NCBI GenBank assembly: GCA_035942915.1
Contig: DASZCR010000241.1
Location: 1-5,941 of the forward strand
Direction of reading: 5' to 3'
DNA: 5,941 bases
Source: DASZCR01 sp035942915
GTDB lineage: Bacteria; Acidobacteriota; Blastocatellia; Pyrinomonadales; Pyrinomonadaceae
This document shows, piece after piece, positions 5,786-5,941 of the stretch. The stretch's first letter is position 1. Each line of letters starts with the position of its first letter. Made by a program: the position numbers and the translations under genes. The notes beneath the pieces were generated by a model. The model saw nothing but the letters and a program-made list of their open reading frames with translations, was not told where the DNA came from and ran no database searches.

Positions 5786-5941
5786 CACAACGAATTGAAG
5801 GAGCGCGTTTGCGGCTGGCCCGCCCGCGAAGAGGCCACACTCTCCGGCCGCGGTTCTGGCAGGGCAAGTGGTTGCGTTGCAAAAATTATTTTTAGTTCGG
5901 GGACACGCAATCTCCTACCGGAGTACCGGACGCGTGACGCC
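5786..5941. other. 3' flank without a gene; IS6-end-like motif and short direct repeat
   Basis: No coding start can be supported before the window ends. The stretch holds tgcgttgcaaaaatt (5873-5887), which nearly mirrors the IS end at 3416-3430. It also has a direct repeat taccgga at 5916-5922 and 5924-5930. An AT-rich patch (5881-5894) interrupts otherwise GC-rich sequence and could be a promoter region for a gene beyond the edge, but no clear -35/-10 pair is seen. Confidence 0.4.

Overview
The window looks like a bacterial accessory region joined to ordinary chromosome. The two right-hand genes (an exported-looking isoaspartyl methyltransferase and an APC-family permease) have the moderately high GC and the style of soil or environmental bacteria. 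Acidobacteriota is my best guess, held loosely because there is no rRNA or other phylogenetic marker. Base composition changes several times: very GC-rich to about 700, clearly AT-richer from about 700 to 1190, intermediate across 1192-2981, then GC-rich again. That mosaic fits acquisition of separate segments.

Layout. Positions 2-592 hold the 3' part of an aminoglycoside-phosphotransferase-fold (APH) kinase cut by the window edge. Positions 593-1191 contain no convincing gene, but include an 8-bp inverted repeat and a possible promoter for the next gene. Positions 1192-2391 encode an exported six-bladed beta-propeller protein of the glucose/sorbosone (PQQ sugar) dehydrogenase fold, which appears to lack several canonical PQQ ligands. 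Positions 2550-2981 encode a GNAT acetyltransferase resembling the aminoglycoside 3-N-acetyltransferase (AAC(3)-I) group. Forty-four bases past its stop lies an 87-base imperfect palindrome (3026-3112) with the architecture of an integron attC site: outer R boxes, inner L boxes, one extrahelical base in L'' and a 28-base apical loop. Immediately after it is a decayed C-terminal remnant of an IS6-family transposase (to 3379), followed by a sequence like an IS6 right terminal repeat (3419-3432). Positions 3522-4277 encode a protein-L-isoaspartate O-methyltransferase with an N-terminal export signal, and 4382-5785 a 12-helix amino acid permease. The last 156 bases have no gene I can support.

How the parts relate. 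The left half reads as a site of repeated insertion. The acetyltransferase plus attC-like palindrome has the form of a promoterless integron gene cassette, now next to a broken IS. The right half looks like housekeeping or envelope functions (repair of aged exported proteins; amino acid uptake or exchange). It may be one transcriptional unit, although a small hairpin between the two genes could separate them. The main result is the attC-like site with a resistance-type acetyltransferase, outside any visible integrase context.
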